Source: Mycolicibacterium neoaurum (GTDB lineage: Bacteria; Actinomycetota; Actinomycetes; Mycobacteriales; Mycobacteriaceae). Taken from it: 64,000 nucleotides of DNA. A program made the position numbers and the translations under genes. The stretch is taken from assembly GCF_036946495.1 (NCBI RefSeq), contig NZ_JAQIIX010000002.1, positions 2,604,001 to 2,668,000 on the forward strand. Reading direction: 5' to 3'. A model generated the notes under the pieces. The model had not been told where the DNA came from and did not search any database. It saw nothing but the letters and a program-made list of their open reading frames with translations. Shown in pieces: positions 41,108 to 49,988 of the stretch (its first letter is position 1; every line of letters starts with the position of its first letter).

Positions 41108-42532
41108 CTAGGTAGTGCGCACCAGATACGGGGACACCGTGCTGCGGTGCTCGTCGAGGTCGAGTGCCTTGCCGAGGGCGGGGAACGCGCGCTGGGTGCA
41201 GTTGTCGCGTTCGCAGACCCGGCAGCCGGCGCCGATGGGGGTCGCCGTGACCCGATCGCCCGCCAGGTCCAGACCCTCGGAGTAGACCAGCCGGTGGGCG
41301 TGGCGCAGCTCGCAGCCCAGGCCTATCGCGAACGTCTTCCCGGGCTGGCCGTAGCGCGCCGCGCGCCGCTCCACGGTGCGCGCCACCCACATGTAATTGC
41401 GGCCGTCGGGCATCTGGGCGATCTGAACCAGGATCTTGCCCGGGTTGGCGAAGGTCTCGTAGACGTTCCACAACGGACAGGTGCCGCCGCTGGACGAGAA
41501 GTGGAAGCCGGTCGCCGACTGTCGCTTGGACATGTTGCCCGCCCGGTCGACGCGCACGAATGACAATGGTACGCCGCGCATATCGGGTCGTTGCAATGTC
41601 GAGAGCCGATGTGCGACGGTCTCGTACGACACCGCGTAGTGTGCCGACAGGCGCTCGACGTCGTACCGGAAGTTGCCGGCGATCTCGTGGAACTGCCTGT
41701 ACGGCAGCACGATTGCCGCGGCGAAATAGTTCGCCAGTCCCAGCCTGGCCAGGGTGCGCGACTCGTCGCTGGTGAAATGTCCGTCCTCGACCAGCTTGTC
41801 GATCAGATCGCCGAATTCCAGGTGGCCCAGTTCGGCTGCCAGCTTGAAGACGAACTGCCCGCCGGACAGGTGGTCACCGACCTGCAGGGTGCGGGTCTGC
41901 GGGTCGTAGCGGTGCAGCACGTTGTCGCCGAGATCGGTGCGCCGCACGATGCGCACGCCGTGCACGCGGTTCAGCCGGTCGGAGAGCTCGCGGGTCAGCT
42001 CGGCGCGGTGCATGCGCATCCGGATCGTCAGATCTTCCGCGGCGGTGTCGAGTTCGTGCAGGTAATTCTGCCGTTGGTAGAAGTAGTCGCGGACCTCTTC
42101 GTGCGGCATGGTGATCGCACCGGAACCGGATTCCGATGCGCTGAACCGGCCCTCGGTGGCGGCGGCCAGCTGGGTGGTGGTGAGCCGGTATCGCTGATGC
42201 AGGTTGACCATGGCCCGAGCGATCGCCGGATGGGCGTTGACGATATCGGCGAGTTCGCCGGCGTCGATATCGATGTCCAGATCACGGTCGAGGGTCACCT
42301 CGCGCAACTCGGCGACCAGGCGGGTGTCGTCCTGGGATGCGAAGAACCCGGCGTCCACGCCGAACACCTCGGTGATGCGCAGCAGCACCGATACCGTCAA
42401 CGGCCGGACGTCGTGTTCGATCTGGTTGAGGTAGCTCGGGGAGATGTCGAGCATCTGGGCCAGCGCAGCCTGGCTGAAGCCGCGTTCCCGTCGTAACTGA
42501 CGAACGCGGGATCCGACAAAGGTCTTGGCCAC
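41108..42532 (-). CDS. ramB: RamB-type regulator of acetate/glyoxylate metabolism
   Basis: A 474-residue regulator, the same length as Rv0465c. N-terminal XRE helix-turn-helix SRVRQLRRERGFSQAALAQM, then LDISPSYLNQIEHDVRPLTV; a central IrrE/peptidase-like domain with AAELGHLEFGDLIDKL; and a C-terminal Cys-rich domain VCERDNCTQRAFPALG with GAGCRVC, typical of the ScfR/RamB group. Start GTG 42532 (VAKTFVGSRV) matches the known RamB N-terminus. RamB controls isocitrate lyase and itself in M. tuberculosis and Corynebacterium; icl lies 1.1 kb away, and an inverted repeat sits in the divergent gap to the thioesterase. Confidence 0.92.
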   Translation of the reverse strand: MAKTFVGSRVRQLRRERGFSQAALAQMLDISPSYLNQIEHDVRPLTVSVLLRITEVFGVDAGFFASQDDTRLVAELREVTLDRDLDIDIDAGELADIVNAHPAIARAMVNLHQRYRLTTTQLAAATEGRFSASESGSGAITMPHEEVRDYFYQRQNYLHELDTAAEDLTIRMRMHRAELTRELSDRLNRVHGVRIVRRTDLGDNVLHRYDPQTRTLQVGDHLSGGQFVFKLAAELGHLEFGDLIDKLVEDGHFTSDESRTLARLGLANYFAAAIVLPYRQFHEIAGNFRYDVERLSAHYAVSYETVAHRLSTLQRPDMRGVPLSFVRVDRAGNMSKRQSATGFHFSSSGGTCPLWNVYETFANPGKILVQIAQMPDGRNYMWVARTVERRAARYGQPGKTFAIGLGCELRHAHRLVYSEGLDLAGDRVTATPIGAGCRVCERDNCTQRAFPALGKALDLDEHRSTVSPYLVRTT

Positions 42533-42552
42533 CCGTTCAGCGTAATGAGCGT

Positions 42553-42571
42553 TGCAAAGGTTGGCTTTGCA
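42553..42571. promoter_or_regulatory. RamB operator candidate
   Basis: TGCAAAG and CTTTGCA form a perfect inverted repeat with a 5-base spacer in the gap between ramB and the thioesterase. Known RamB sites contain a TTTGCAAA-like core. Position fits autoregulation and control of the divergent gene. Confidence 0.5.
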
Positions 42572-42595
42572 TTCTTCGCAGGTCATATTGGAGGA

Positions 42596-43393
42596 ATGAC
42601 CGGCTTGGCCAAGACCATGATGCCCGTGCCCGATCCGCACCCCGACGTGTTCGACACCCAGTGGCCGCTGCGGGTCGCCGACGTGGACCGGACCGGCCGA
42701 CTCAAGTTCGATGCCGCCACCCGGCACATCCAGGACATCGGTTCCGATCAGCTGCGGGAGATGGGCTACGAGGAGACCCACCCGCTGTGGATCGTGCGTC
42801 GCACCATGGTCGACCTGATCAGGCCGATCGAGTTCAAGGACATGCTGCGGTTGCGACGCTGGTGTTCGGGCACGTCGAATCGGTGGTGTGAGATGCGGGT
42901 CCGGATCGACGGCCGCAAGGGCGGACTGATGGAATCCGAGGCGTTCTGGATCAACATCAACGCCGAGACGCAGGGACCGGCTCGGATCTCCGACGACTTC
43001 CTGGCCGGTCTGCGCCGGACCACCGATGTCGACCGGCTCCGCTGGAAGGCCTACCTGAAGGCCGGCGACCGGGCGGATGCCGAGGAGATCCGGCCCTATC
43101 CGGTTCGCGTCAGCGATATCGACATCTTCGACCACATGAACAACTCGGTGTACTGGAGCGTCGTCGAGGACTTTCTCGGTACCCGGCCGGAGCTGCTGGA
43201 AAAGCCGCTGCGGGTGACCATCGAGCACGATCTGCCGGTGGCGCTCGGTGACGACCTGGAGATCATCCGGCACACCTACCCCGCGGGTTCCACGGATCGA
43301 TTCGGTCCGGAACTTGGCGACCGGACTGTTACAACGCTCACATATGCCGTCGGCGACGAGACCAAAGCGGTCGCGGCGATCTTCAATCGGTGA
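42596..43393 (+). CDS. acyl-ACP thioesterase-like protein (Rv0466 family)
   Basis: A 265-residue double hot-dog thioesterase-fold protein, probably releasing acyl chains from ACP or CoA. Seen: hot-dog 1 with FDAATRHIQDIGSDQLREMG and WIVRRTMVDLIRPIEF; hot-dog 2 with VRVSDIDIFDHMNNSVYWSV, whose D..NH/N pattern is the active-site helix of FatA-type enzymes. ATG 42596 aligns with the Rv0466 start; GGAGGA immediately precedes it, closer than usual. Divergent from ramB. Confidence 0.85.
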   Translation: MTGLAKTMMPVPDPHPDVFDTQWPLRVADVDRTGRLKFDAATRHIQDIGSDQLREMGYEETHPLWIVRRTMVDLIRPIEFKDMLRLRRWCSGTSNRWCEMRVRIDGRKGGLMESEAFWININAETQGPARISDDFLAGLRRTTDVDRLRWKAYLKAGDRADAEEIRPYPVRVSDIDIFDHMNNSVYWSVVEDFLGTRPELLEKPLRVTIEHDLPVALGDDLEIIRHTYPAGSTDRFGPELGDRTVTTLTYAVGDETKAVAAIFNR

Positions 43394-43481
43394 CTCCCAC
43401 CTTTTAACAGTACGGGCGTACTGACCAGCGCAAACCTCCTACCCGCCGGTAGGTTCTGAACCGGTAAAGCGGCCTTACCGA

Positions 43482-43497
43482 TTCGCAAAGTTAGCAA
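43482..43497. promoter_or_regulatory. possible RamB site upstream of isocitrate lyase
   Basis: TTCGCAAAGTTAGCAA contains two GCAA cores in the 245-base gap before icl, about 145 bases upstream of its start. It resembles half-sites of the RamB motif. Support is weak without binding data. The rest of this gap shows no other recognisable element. Confidence 0.35.
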
Positions 43498-43638
43498 CCT
43501 GGCGCGGTGTGTTGGACAAAATTGGCAAGCGAAACGGGTGGACCTGCGGATATGGCGTGAGGCATGCTCGGTGTATCAGCTCAGTGGAAATCGCTGCAGC
43601 GTTAACAAAATCGAGTTGCATCATCGATAGGAGCGACC

Positions 43639-44925
43639 ATGTCCACCGTTGGCACGCCGAAGAGCCCGGAACAGATCCAGCACGACTGGGACCACAACCC
43701 GCGCTGGAAGGGCATCACCCGCACCTACACCCCCAAGGACGTCGTCGCGCTTCAGGGCACCGTCGTCGAAGAGGCGACGCTGGCCCGCCGTGGCGCCGAG
43801 GTGCTGTGGGAGCAGCTCCACAGCATGGACTTCGTCAACTCGCTCGGCGCGCTGACCGGCAACATGGCCGTGCAGCAGGTGCGTGCCGGCCTGAAGGCCA
43901 TCTACCTGTCCGGCTGGCAGGTCGCCGGTGACGCCAACCTCTCCGGTCACACCTACCCCGACCAGAGCCTCTACCCGGCCAACTCGGTGCCGCAGGTCAT
44001 CCGCCGGATCAACAACGCGCTGCTGCGCGCCGACGAGATCGCCAAGGTCGAGGGCGACACCTCGGTCGAGAACTGGCTGGCCCCAATCGTTGCCGACGGC
44101 GAGGCCGGTTTCGGTGGCGCGCTGAACGTCTACGAGCTGCAGAAGGCGATGATCGCCGCCGGTGTCGCCGGTTCGCACTGGGAAGACCAGCTGGCCTCGG
44201 AGAAGAAGTGCGGCCACCTCGGTGGCAAGGTGCTGATCCCCACCCAGCAGCACATCCGCACCCTGACCTCGGCCCGCCTCGCGGCCGACGTCGCCGACGT
44301 GCCGACCGTCGTCATCGCCCGTACCGATGCCGAGGCCGCCACCCTGATCACCTCCGATGTCGACGAGCGCGACCAGCCGTTCATCACCGGTGAGCGCACC
44401 GCCGAAGGCTTCTACCGCGTGAAGAACGGCCTGGAGCCGTGCATCGCCCGTGCCAAGGCCTACGCGCCGTACTCCGATCTGATCTGGATGGAGACCGGCA
44501 CCCCGGATCTGGAGCTGGCCAAGAAGTTCGCCGAGGGCGTCAAGAGCGAGTTCCCCGACCAGATGCTGGCCTACAACTGCTCGCCGTCGTTCAACTGGAA
44601 GCAGCACCTCGACGACGCCACCATCGCGAAGTTCCAGAAGGAGCTGGGCGCGATGGGCTTCAAGTTCCAGTTCATCACCCTCGCAGGCTTCCACGCCCTG
44701 AACTACTCGATGTTCGATCTGGCCTACGGCTACGCCCGCAACCAGATGAGCGCCTACGTCGAGCTGCAGGAGCGCGAGTTCGCCGCCGAAGAGCGTGGCT
44801 ACACCGCCACCAAGCACCAGCGCGAGGTCGGCGCCGGCTACTTCGACCGGATCGCCACCACCGTGGACCCGACCAGCTCGACCACCGCGCTGGCCGGTTC
44901 GACCGAAGAGGGCCAGTTCCACTAG
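43639..44925 (+). CDS. icl: isocitrate lyase
   Basis: A 428-residue enzyme cleaving isocitrate to glyoxylate and succinate, the first step of the glyoxylate shunt; in mycobacteria it also acts as methylisocitrate lyase. The catalytic KKCGH motif is in ASEKKCGHLGGK, with SGWQVAGDAN and YNCSPSFNWKQHLDD also present. Length equals Rv0467 (428). Start ATG 43639 after GATAGGAG. RamB is encoded nearby, and fadB2 follows after a hairpin. Confidence 0.98.
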   Translation: MSTVGTPKSPEQIQHDWDHNPRWKGITRTYTPKDVVALQGTVVEEATLARRGAEVLWEQLHSMDFVNSLGALTGNMAVQQVRAGLKAIYLSGWQVAGDANLSGHTYPDQSLYPANSVPQVIRRINNALLRADEIAKVEGDTSVENWLAPIVADGEAGFGGALNVYELQKAMIAAGVAGSHWEDQLASEKKCGHLGGKVLIPTQQHIRTLTSARLAADVADVPTVVIARTDAEAATLITSDVDERDQPFITGERTAEGFYRVKNGLEPCIARAKAYAPYSDLIWMETGTPDLELAKKFAEGVKSEFPDQMLAYNCSPSFNWKQHLDDATIAKFQKELGAMGFKFQFITLAGFHALNYSMFDLAYGYARNQMSAYVELQEREFAAEERGYTATKHQREVGAGYFDRIATTVDPTSSTTALAGSTEEGQFH

Positions 44926-44941
44926 GAATTGCTGTTGATAG

Positions 44942-44980
44942 CGTCAGGCCCCGTCCGTGCATTGCGGGCGGGGCCTGACG
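44942..44980 (+). terminator. hairpin terminator between icl and fadB2
   Basis: CGTCAGGCCCCGTCCG and CGGGCGGGGCCTGACG make a 16-bp stem (15 Watson-Crick pairs, one G-T) with a 7-base loop, 16 bases after the icl stop. There is no T tract. Confidence 0.78.
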
Positions 44981-45005
44981 GCTGTCCGGAGTCAAGGAGA
45001 AACAG

Positions 45006-45860
45006 TTGAGCATCGAACGCGTGGGTGTCATCGGCGCCGGGCAGATGGGCGCCGGGATCGTCGAGGTATGCGCCAAGGCCGGAGCCCAGGTGCTGGTCTT
45101 CGAACCCAATGACGATCTGATCGCCGCGGGCCGTACGCGGATCACCGCGTCGCTGGACCGGGCCGCCGCCAAGGGCAAGCTCAGCGAGGCCGACCGTGAT
45201 GCGGCCGTCGCGCGACTGGCCTTCACCACCAGCCTGGCCGATATGGCCGACCGACAGCTGACCATCGAGGCGATCGTCGAGGACGAGAACGTCAAGGCCA
45301 AGGTCTTCGCCGAACTCGACCGGGTGATCACCGACCCCGATGCCGTGCTGGCGTCGAACACCTCCAGCATTCCGATCATGAAGATCGCTGCGGCGACGCA
45401 GAACCCGCAGCGGGTGTTGGGCTTGCACTTCTTCAATCCGGTGCCGGTGCTGCCGCTGGTCGAGTTGATCTCGACGCTGGTCACCGACGAAGCGGCCGCG
45501 GCGCGGGTGGAGGACTTCGCGGCCAACGTGCTCGGCAAGCAGGTGGTGCGGTGTTCGGATCGTTCGGGATTCGTCGTCAATGCGCTGCTGGTGCCGTTCC
45601 TGCTGTCGGCGATCCGCATGCTCGAATCCGGTTTCGCCTCCGTCGAGGACATCGACACCGCGGTGGTCGGCGGGCTGTCGCACCCGATGGGCCCGCTACG
45701 GTTGTCCGACCTGGTGGGGCTCGACACCCTGAAGCTGATCGCGGACAAGATGTACGAGGAGTTCAAGGAGCCGCTGTACGGCCCGCCGCCGCTGCTCCTG
45801 CGCATGGTCGAGGCCGGTCACCTCGGCAAAAAGTCGGGCAAGGGCTTCTACGATTACTGA
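45006..45860 (+). CDS. fadB2: 3-hydroxybutyryl-CoA dehydrogenase
   Basis: A 284-residue NAD-dependent dehydrogenase oxidising 3-hydroxyacyl-CoA. Seen: Rossmann motif VIGAGQMGAGIVEVCAKAG, catalytic His-containing LGLHFFNPVPVLPLVEL with the preceding SNTSSIPI, and the C-terminal dimer domain ending KSGKGFYDY. Start TTG 45006 with AAGGAG 8 bases upstream. It holds the Rv0468 position, between icl and umaA. Confidence 0.95.
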   Translation: MSIERVGVIGAGQMGAGIVEVCAKAGAQVLVFEPNDDLIAAGRTRITASLDRAAAKGKLSEADRDAAVARLAFTTSLADMADRQLTIEAIVEDENVKAKVFAELDRVITDPDAVLASNTSSIPIMKIAAATQNPQRVLGLHFFNPVPVLPLVELISTLVTDEAAAARVEDFAANVLGKQVVRCSDRSGFVVNALLVPFLLSAIRMLESGFASVEDIDTAVVGGLSHPMGPLRLSDLVGLDTLKLIADKMYEEFKEPLYGPPPLLLRMVEAGHLGKKSGKGFYDY

Positions 45861-45979
45861 GCTCGGCTAAATATCCGGCCGGGCCGTATGGGGTAAGGTC
45901 GTCGGATGCGATGCGGGGGCCGCTGAATCGTGAGCGCCTGCCAACGTCATTTCTGATCAACACCAGGGGTTGTTTTCGT

Positions 45980-46852
45980 ATGTCAGAGGTTGAGTCCGGG
46001 TTGGAGCCGTACTACGAGGAGTCGCAGTCCATCTACGACATCTCCAACGACTTCTTCGCACTGTTCCTCGGACCCACGATGGGTTATACCTGCGGCTATT
46101 ACGAGCGCGAGGATATGACCCTCGATGAGTCGCAGAACGCCAAATTCGATCTGGCGCTGGGCAAACTGGCGTTGGAGCCGGGGATGACGCTGCTCGACAT
46201 CGGCTGCGGCTGGGGCGGCGCTCTGGAGCGGGCGTTGATCAACCACGACGTCAACGTCATCGGCATCACGCTGAGCAAGGCGCAGTCCGAGTACGCCCGC
46301 GAGCGGCTGGCCAAGATCGACACCAAGCGCAACGTCGAGATTCGGCTGCAGGGCTGGGAAGAATTCAACGAGCCCGTCGACCGCATCGTGTCCATCGGCG
46401 CGTTCGAGGCCTTCAAGGCCGAGCGCTACCCGCTGTTCTTCGAGCGGGCCTACGACATCCTGCCCAGCGACGGCCGGATGTTGCTGCACACGATCCTGGC
46501 CCACACCCAGGAGTTCTTCCGCACCAACGGCATCAAGGTCACGCTCAGCGACCTGAAGTTCATGAAGTTCATCGGCGAGGAGATCTTCCCGGGCGGCCAG
46601 CTGCCCGCCGTTGAGGACATCGAGAAGTTGGCCGCCGATACCGGGTTCGACCTGCAGCGCATTCACCTGCTGCAGCCGCACTACGCCCGCACGCTGGATA
46701 TGTGGGCGGCCAACTTGGAGGCGGCCAAGGACGAGGCGATCGCCATGCAGGGCCAGGAGGTCTACGACCGGTACATGAAGTACCTGGTCGGCTGCGCCGA
46801 CTTCTTCCGCCGCGGTATCACCAACATCGGACAGTTCACGCTCGTCAAGTAG
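45980..46852 (+). CDS. umaA: mycolic acid methyltransferase UmaA
   Basis: A 290-residue SAM-dependent methyltransferase of the mycolate-modifying family. The N-terminus LEPYYEESQSIYDISNDFF and GYTCGYYEREDMTLDESQNA match UmaA (Rv0469) rather than PcaA. SAM motif LLDIGCGWGGALERA; the active-site Glu is in SIGAFEAFKAE, where PcaA-type enzymes have AFEHFG. ATG 45980 is chosen by alignment with UmaA. Its neighbour in M. tuberculosis, pcaA, is absent here. Confidence 0.93.
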   Translation: MSEVESGLEPYYEESQSIYDISNDFFALFLGPTMGYTCGYYEREDMTLDESQNAKFDLALGKLALEPGMTLLDIGCGWGGALERALINHDVNVIGITLSKAQSEYARERLAKIDTKRNVEIRLQGWEEFNEPVDRIVSIGAFEAFKAERYPLFFERAYDILPSDGRMLLHTILAHTQEFFRTNGIKVTLSDLKFMKFIGEEIFPGGQLPAVEDIEKLAADTGFDLQRIHLLQPHYARTLDMWAANLEAAKDEAIAMQGQEVYDRYMKYLVGCADFFRRGITNIGQFTLVK

Positions 46853-46869
46853 GCCATGAAGTGTCGAGA

Positions 46870-46915
46870 GTGCACACAGATCGAGAAGTCGGCCGATAAC
46901 TCGATCTGAGTGCAC
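46870..46915. terminator. hairpin terminator between convergent umaA and PPK2 genes
   Basis: GTGCACACAGATCGAG (46870-46885) pairs with CTCGATCTGAGTGCAC (46900-46915) at 15 of 16 positions around a 14-base loop. It can act in both directions. Confidence 0.72.
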
Positions 46916-46947
46916 CGTCGCGACAAACGGTCGCCTCGGCGCGAAAG

Positions 46948-47820
46948 TCAGGCCGAAGCCAGCCGCTTCTTCTCGGCCTCGACGTCGAAATCGGCGGGCG
47001 GCCAACTCAGATCGAGGCTCTTGAGCGCTTCGATCAGCAGCTCCAGGACCGCCAGCCGGCTGTACCACTTCCGATTGCACGGCACGATGTACCACGGGGC
47101 GTAGTCGGTCGAGGTCTTGTCCAACATCGCCTGGTAGGCCTCTTGGTACAGCGGCCATTTCAGCCGCTCGTCGACATCGGCGGGGTTGTACTTCCAGTAT
47201 TTGTCCGGTCGGTCCAGGCGGTCGGCCAGCCGTTGCTTCTGTTCGTCGAGCGAGACGAACATCGCCACCTTGACGATCGTGGTGCCGGTGTCGACGAGCT
47301 CACGCTCGAAGGCGTTGATCTCGTCGTAGCGCGCACCCCAGACATCCGGCGGCACCAGATTGTGCACGCGCACGATCAGGACGTCCTCATAGTGCGACCG
47401 ATCGAAGACGCCGATATGCCCGGCCGACGGCAACGCCTTGTTGATCCGCCACAGGTAGTGGTGCGAGAGCTCCTCCGGTGTCGGCTTACCGAAGCTGGTG
47501 TACTGGATTCCCTGCGGATTTCCAGACCCCACAACATGTTTGACGATGCCGCCCTTGCCCGCGGTGTCCATGCCCTGCAGCACCAGCAGCACCGAACGCC
47601 TGTCACCACTGCGACTGTTGGCGTAGAGCATCTCCTGTAGACCGGCGAACCGCTCACCGCGCTCGGCGGCCAGCGCCGGGGCGTCGGACTTGGACCCGGT
47701 GAACCCGGGGGTGGCCTCGGCGTCGATCTCGGAGACCTTGTCACCGGGGCGGAATTTCAGGTGGATGTGGGGTTCGTGGCTCCACAGCTTCGACAGTTCG
47801 GAGGCGTTGTCCTGGCTCAC
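46948..47820 (-). CDS. polyphosphate kinase 2, class III-like
   Basis: A 290-residue polyphosphate:nucleotide phosphotransferase distinct from the one at 29833. Walker A GMDTAGKGGIVKHV, Walker B GVFDRSHYEDVLIVRVHNL, lid LADRLDRPDKYWKYNPADVD. The FDRSHYEDVL form is what I know from class III enzymes that phosphorylate both AMP and ADP; class assignment is by motif only. GTG 47820 lies 6 bases after the TetR stop, so both are probably cotranscribed. It occupies the place of Rv0471c/pcaA. Confidence 0.9.
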   Translation of the reverse strand: MSQDNASELSKLWSHEPHIHLKFRPGDKVSEIDAEATPGFTGSKSDAPALAAERGERFAGLQEMLYANSRSGDRRSVLLVLQGMDTAGKGGIVKHVVGSGNPQGIQYTSFGKPTPEELSHHYLWRINKALPSAGHIGVFDRSHYEDVLIVRVHNLVPPDVWGARYDEINAFERELVDTGTTIVKVAMFVSLDEQKQRLADRLDRPDKYWKYNPADVDERLKWPLYQEAYQAMLDKTSTDYAPWYIVPCNRKWYSRLAVLELLIEALKSLDLSWPPADFDVEAEKKRLASA

Positions 47821-47826
47821 AACATC

Positions 47827-48552
47827 TCAGTCAAGCAGGTGTGGCGGCAGCGCGGGTGAAGGATGGGCCTGGGCGTTGAATCTCTCCAGCGATCCACCGA
47901 CCTCCACGATGCCGCGCAGCGCGCTCCAGGACAGCATCGTCAAGTAGTCGATCAGCTGGTCGGTGCTCATCCGCTGGTTGGACATCCACGAGTGGGTGGC
48001 CAGCTGCACCCCACCGACGATGTGGAACGCCCACGGCTCGACCCCGCCGGTGTCCATGCCCGCGGCCTGCATCCGGCGACGCAACATCACCGCCAGCATC
48101 CTGGCGATGATCTGCTCGGAATCGTTGATCGCCTTGGTGCGCGCCGAGGAGTTGTTGGACATGACGAACCGGTAGGGCTCGGGCTCGGAGGCCACCGTGT
48201 CGACATAGACCCGGATGATCTCCCGGACCAGCGCGTAGCCATCCAGATCGGTCGACAGCGCGGCGGCCATGTTGGGGATCAGGGTGGTCTGGGCGAAGCG
48301 CATCATGACCGCGGTCGTCAGATCGTTCTTGTCGACGAAATAGCGGTAGAGCACCGTCTTGGAGACACCGATCTCGGCAGCGATCTCGTCCATGCTCACA
48401 TTGGCGCCACGGCGGCGGATGGCCTCCAGCGTGCCGTCGACGAGTTCGTTGCGCCGTTCGACTTTGTGCTGATGCCAGCGTCGTTTGCGGCCGTCTGTCT
48501 TCACCGCCGCGGAGCCCTGCTGTGCCACCGTCGAGAGTTCCATTCCGTTCAC
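47827..48552 (-). CDS. TetR-family regulator (Rv0472c-like)
   Basis: A 241-residue regulator. HTH residues ~40-85: ELVDGTLEAIRRRGANVSMD, then EIAAEIGVSKTVLYRYFVDK. The N-terminal extension is basic (RKRRWHQHKVERR). GTG 48552 has AAGG eight bases upstream; ATG 48543, three codons in, is the alternative. Followed within six bases by PPK2, which may be a target. Confidence 0.88.
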   Translation of the reverse strand: MNGMELSTVAQQGSAAVKTDGRKRRWHQHKVERRNELVDGTLEAIRRRGANVSMDEIAAEIGVSKTVLYRYFVDKNDLTTAVMMRFAQTTLIPNMAAALSTDLDGYALVREIIRVYVDTVASEPEPYRFVMSNNSSARTKAINDSEQIIARMLAVMLRRRMQAAGMDTGGVEPWAFHIVGGVQLATHSWMSNQRMSTDQLIDYLTMLSWSALRGIVEVGGSLERFNAQAHPSPALPPHLLD

Positions 48553-48610
48553 TAGGTCGCCTTGATACTACGGTGGACGAGCCAGCTGCGCGCTGGCGGA
48601 TGATGGGGGA

Positions 48611-49903
48611 GTGGTGCAGACAAGTTTTGCTGAGTCGCTGGCCGGTGCCGATTCGGTAGCCGACGAACAGCGCAGGCTGGCATTGCGCCGGATGAAGATC
48701 GTGGCGACGGGTTTCCTGGTCGGTGCGACCGTGGTCTTCCTGGCGTGCACCTGGTTGCAGTCGCGCGGTGATGCGGCGCCGTGGGTGGGTTACGTACGGG
48801 CCGCGGCGGAGGCGGGCATGGTCGGCGCCTTGGCCGACTGGTTCGCGGTGACCGCGCTGTTCAAGCACCCCCTCGGTATCCCGATTCCGCACACCGCGAT
48901 CATCAAACGCAAGAAGGACCAGCTCGGCGAGGGGCTCGGCACCTTCGTGCGGGAGAACTTCATGTCCCCCGACGTGATCGCCACCAAGCTGCGTGACGCC
49001 GACGTCGCCTCCCGCACCGGCAAGTGGCTGGCCGATGAGCGCAACGCCGAGCGGGTCGCCGCCGAGGTCGCGACGGTGCTGCGGGTGCTGGTGGAGATGC
49101 TGCGCGACGAGGATGTCCAGCAGGTGTTGGACCGGATGATCGTCAAGCGCATCGCCGAGCCCCAGTGGGGTCCGCCGATCGGCAGGGTACTCACCAGCCT
49201 GCTCGACGAGGGACGCCAGGAGGCGCTGCTGCAGCTGCTGGCCGACCGCGCCTTCCAGTGGTCGCTGAACTCCGGCGAGGTCATCGAGCGGGTGATCGAG
49301 CGGGATTCGCCGACCTGGTCACCGCGCTGGGTGGACCACTTGGTCGGCGATCGCATCCACCGGGAGCTGATGGACTTCACCGACAAGGTGCGTCGCGACC
49401 CCAACCACGAGCTGCGCCGCTCGGCCACCAAATTCCTCTTCGAGTTCGCCGGTGACCTGCAGAATGATGCGGCCACCATCCAGCGGGCCGAGAACGTCAA
49501 GGAACAGATCATGGCCCGCGACGAGGTGGCCCGCGCCGCCGAGACGGCGTGGACGGCGGCCAAGCGCATCCTGCTGGAATCGGTGGAGGATCCGTCCTCG
49601 GCGCTGCGTGGCCGGGTGGCCGACACGGTGATCCGCATCGGGGAGTCGCTGCGTGATGACGCCGACCTGCGGGCCAAGGTCGACGCCTGGATCGTGCGGG
49701 GCGCCCAGCACCTGGTGTCGCAATATGGGACGGAGATCACAGCGATCATCACCGAGACGATCGAACGCTGGGATGCCGACGAGGCGAGTCGGCGAATCGA
49801 GCTTCATGTGGGCCGTGACCTGCAGTTCATCCGTATCAACGGCACCGTGGTCGGATCGTTGGCCGGCCTGACCATCTACACCATCGCTCAGGTCCTCTTC
49901 TGA
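48611..49903 (+). CDS. DUF445 membrane protein (Rv0473-like)
   Basis: A 430-residue protein. Membrane helices near residues 28-48 and 52-75, with the family motif ADWFAVTALFKHPLGIPIPH followed by TAIIKRKKDQLGEGLG. A long helical region then leads to a C-terminal hydrophobic segment. YjiN/DUF445 relatives have no firm function. Start GTG 48611. Divergent from the TetR gene. Confidence 0.85.
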   Translation: MVQTSFAESLAGADSVADEQRRLALRRMKIVATGFLVGATVVFLACTWLQSRGDAAPWVGYVRAAAEAGMVGALADWFAVTALFKHPLGIPIPHTAIIKRKKDQLGEGLGTFVRENFMSPDVIATKLRDADVASRTGKWLADERNAERVAAEVATVLRVLVEMLRDEDVQQVLDRMIVKRIAEPQWGPPIGRVLTSLLDEGRQEALLQLLADRAFQWSLNSGEVIERVIERDSPTWSPRWVDHLVGDRIHRELMDFTDKVRRDPNHELRRSATKFLFEFAGDLQNDAATIQRAENVKEQIMARDEVARAAETAWTAAKRILLESVEDPSSALRGRVADTVIRIGESLRDDADLRAKVDAWIVRGAQHLVSQYGTEITAIITETIERWDADEASRRIELHVGRDLQFIRINGTVVGSLAGLTIYTIAQVLF

Positions 49904-49924
49904 GACTGCTAGCAGACTGCTTGC
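49903..49924 (+). repeat. tandem 11-bp repeat upstream of the XRE gene
   Basis: AGACTGCTAGC is followed immediately by AGACTGCTTGC (10 of 11 identical), starting in the DUF445 stop codon and ending 64 bases before the XRE start. One helical turn spacing suggests side-by-side binding of a regulator, perhaps the XRE protein itself. Confidence 0.45.
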
Positions 49925-49988
49925 AATAGTTAGCACTCCGTGCCACCGTGGATTCTGTCAGCCACAAGCGACGGATGAAGGAGGCACC

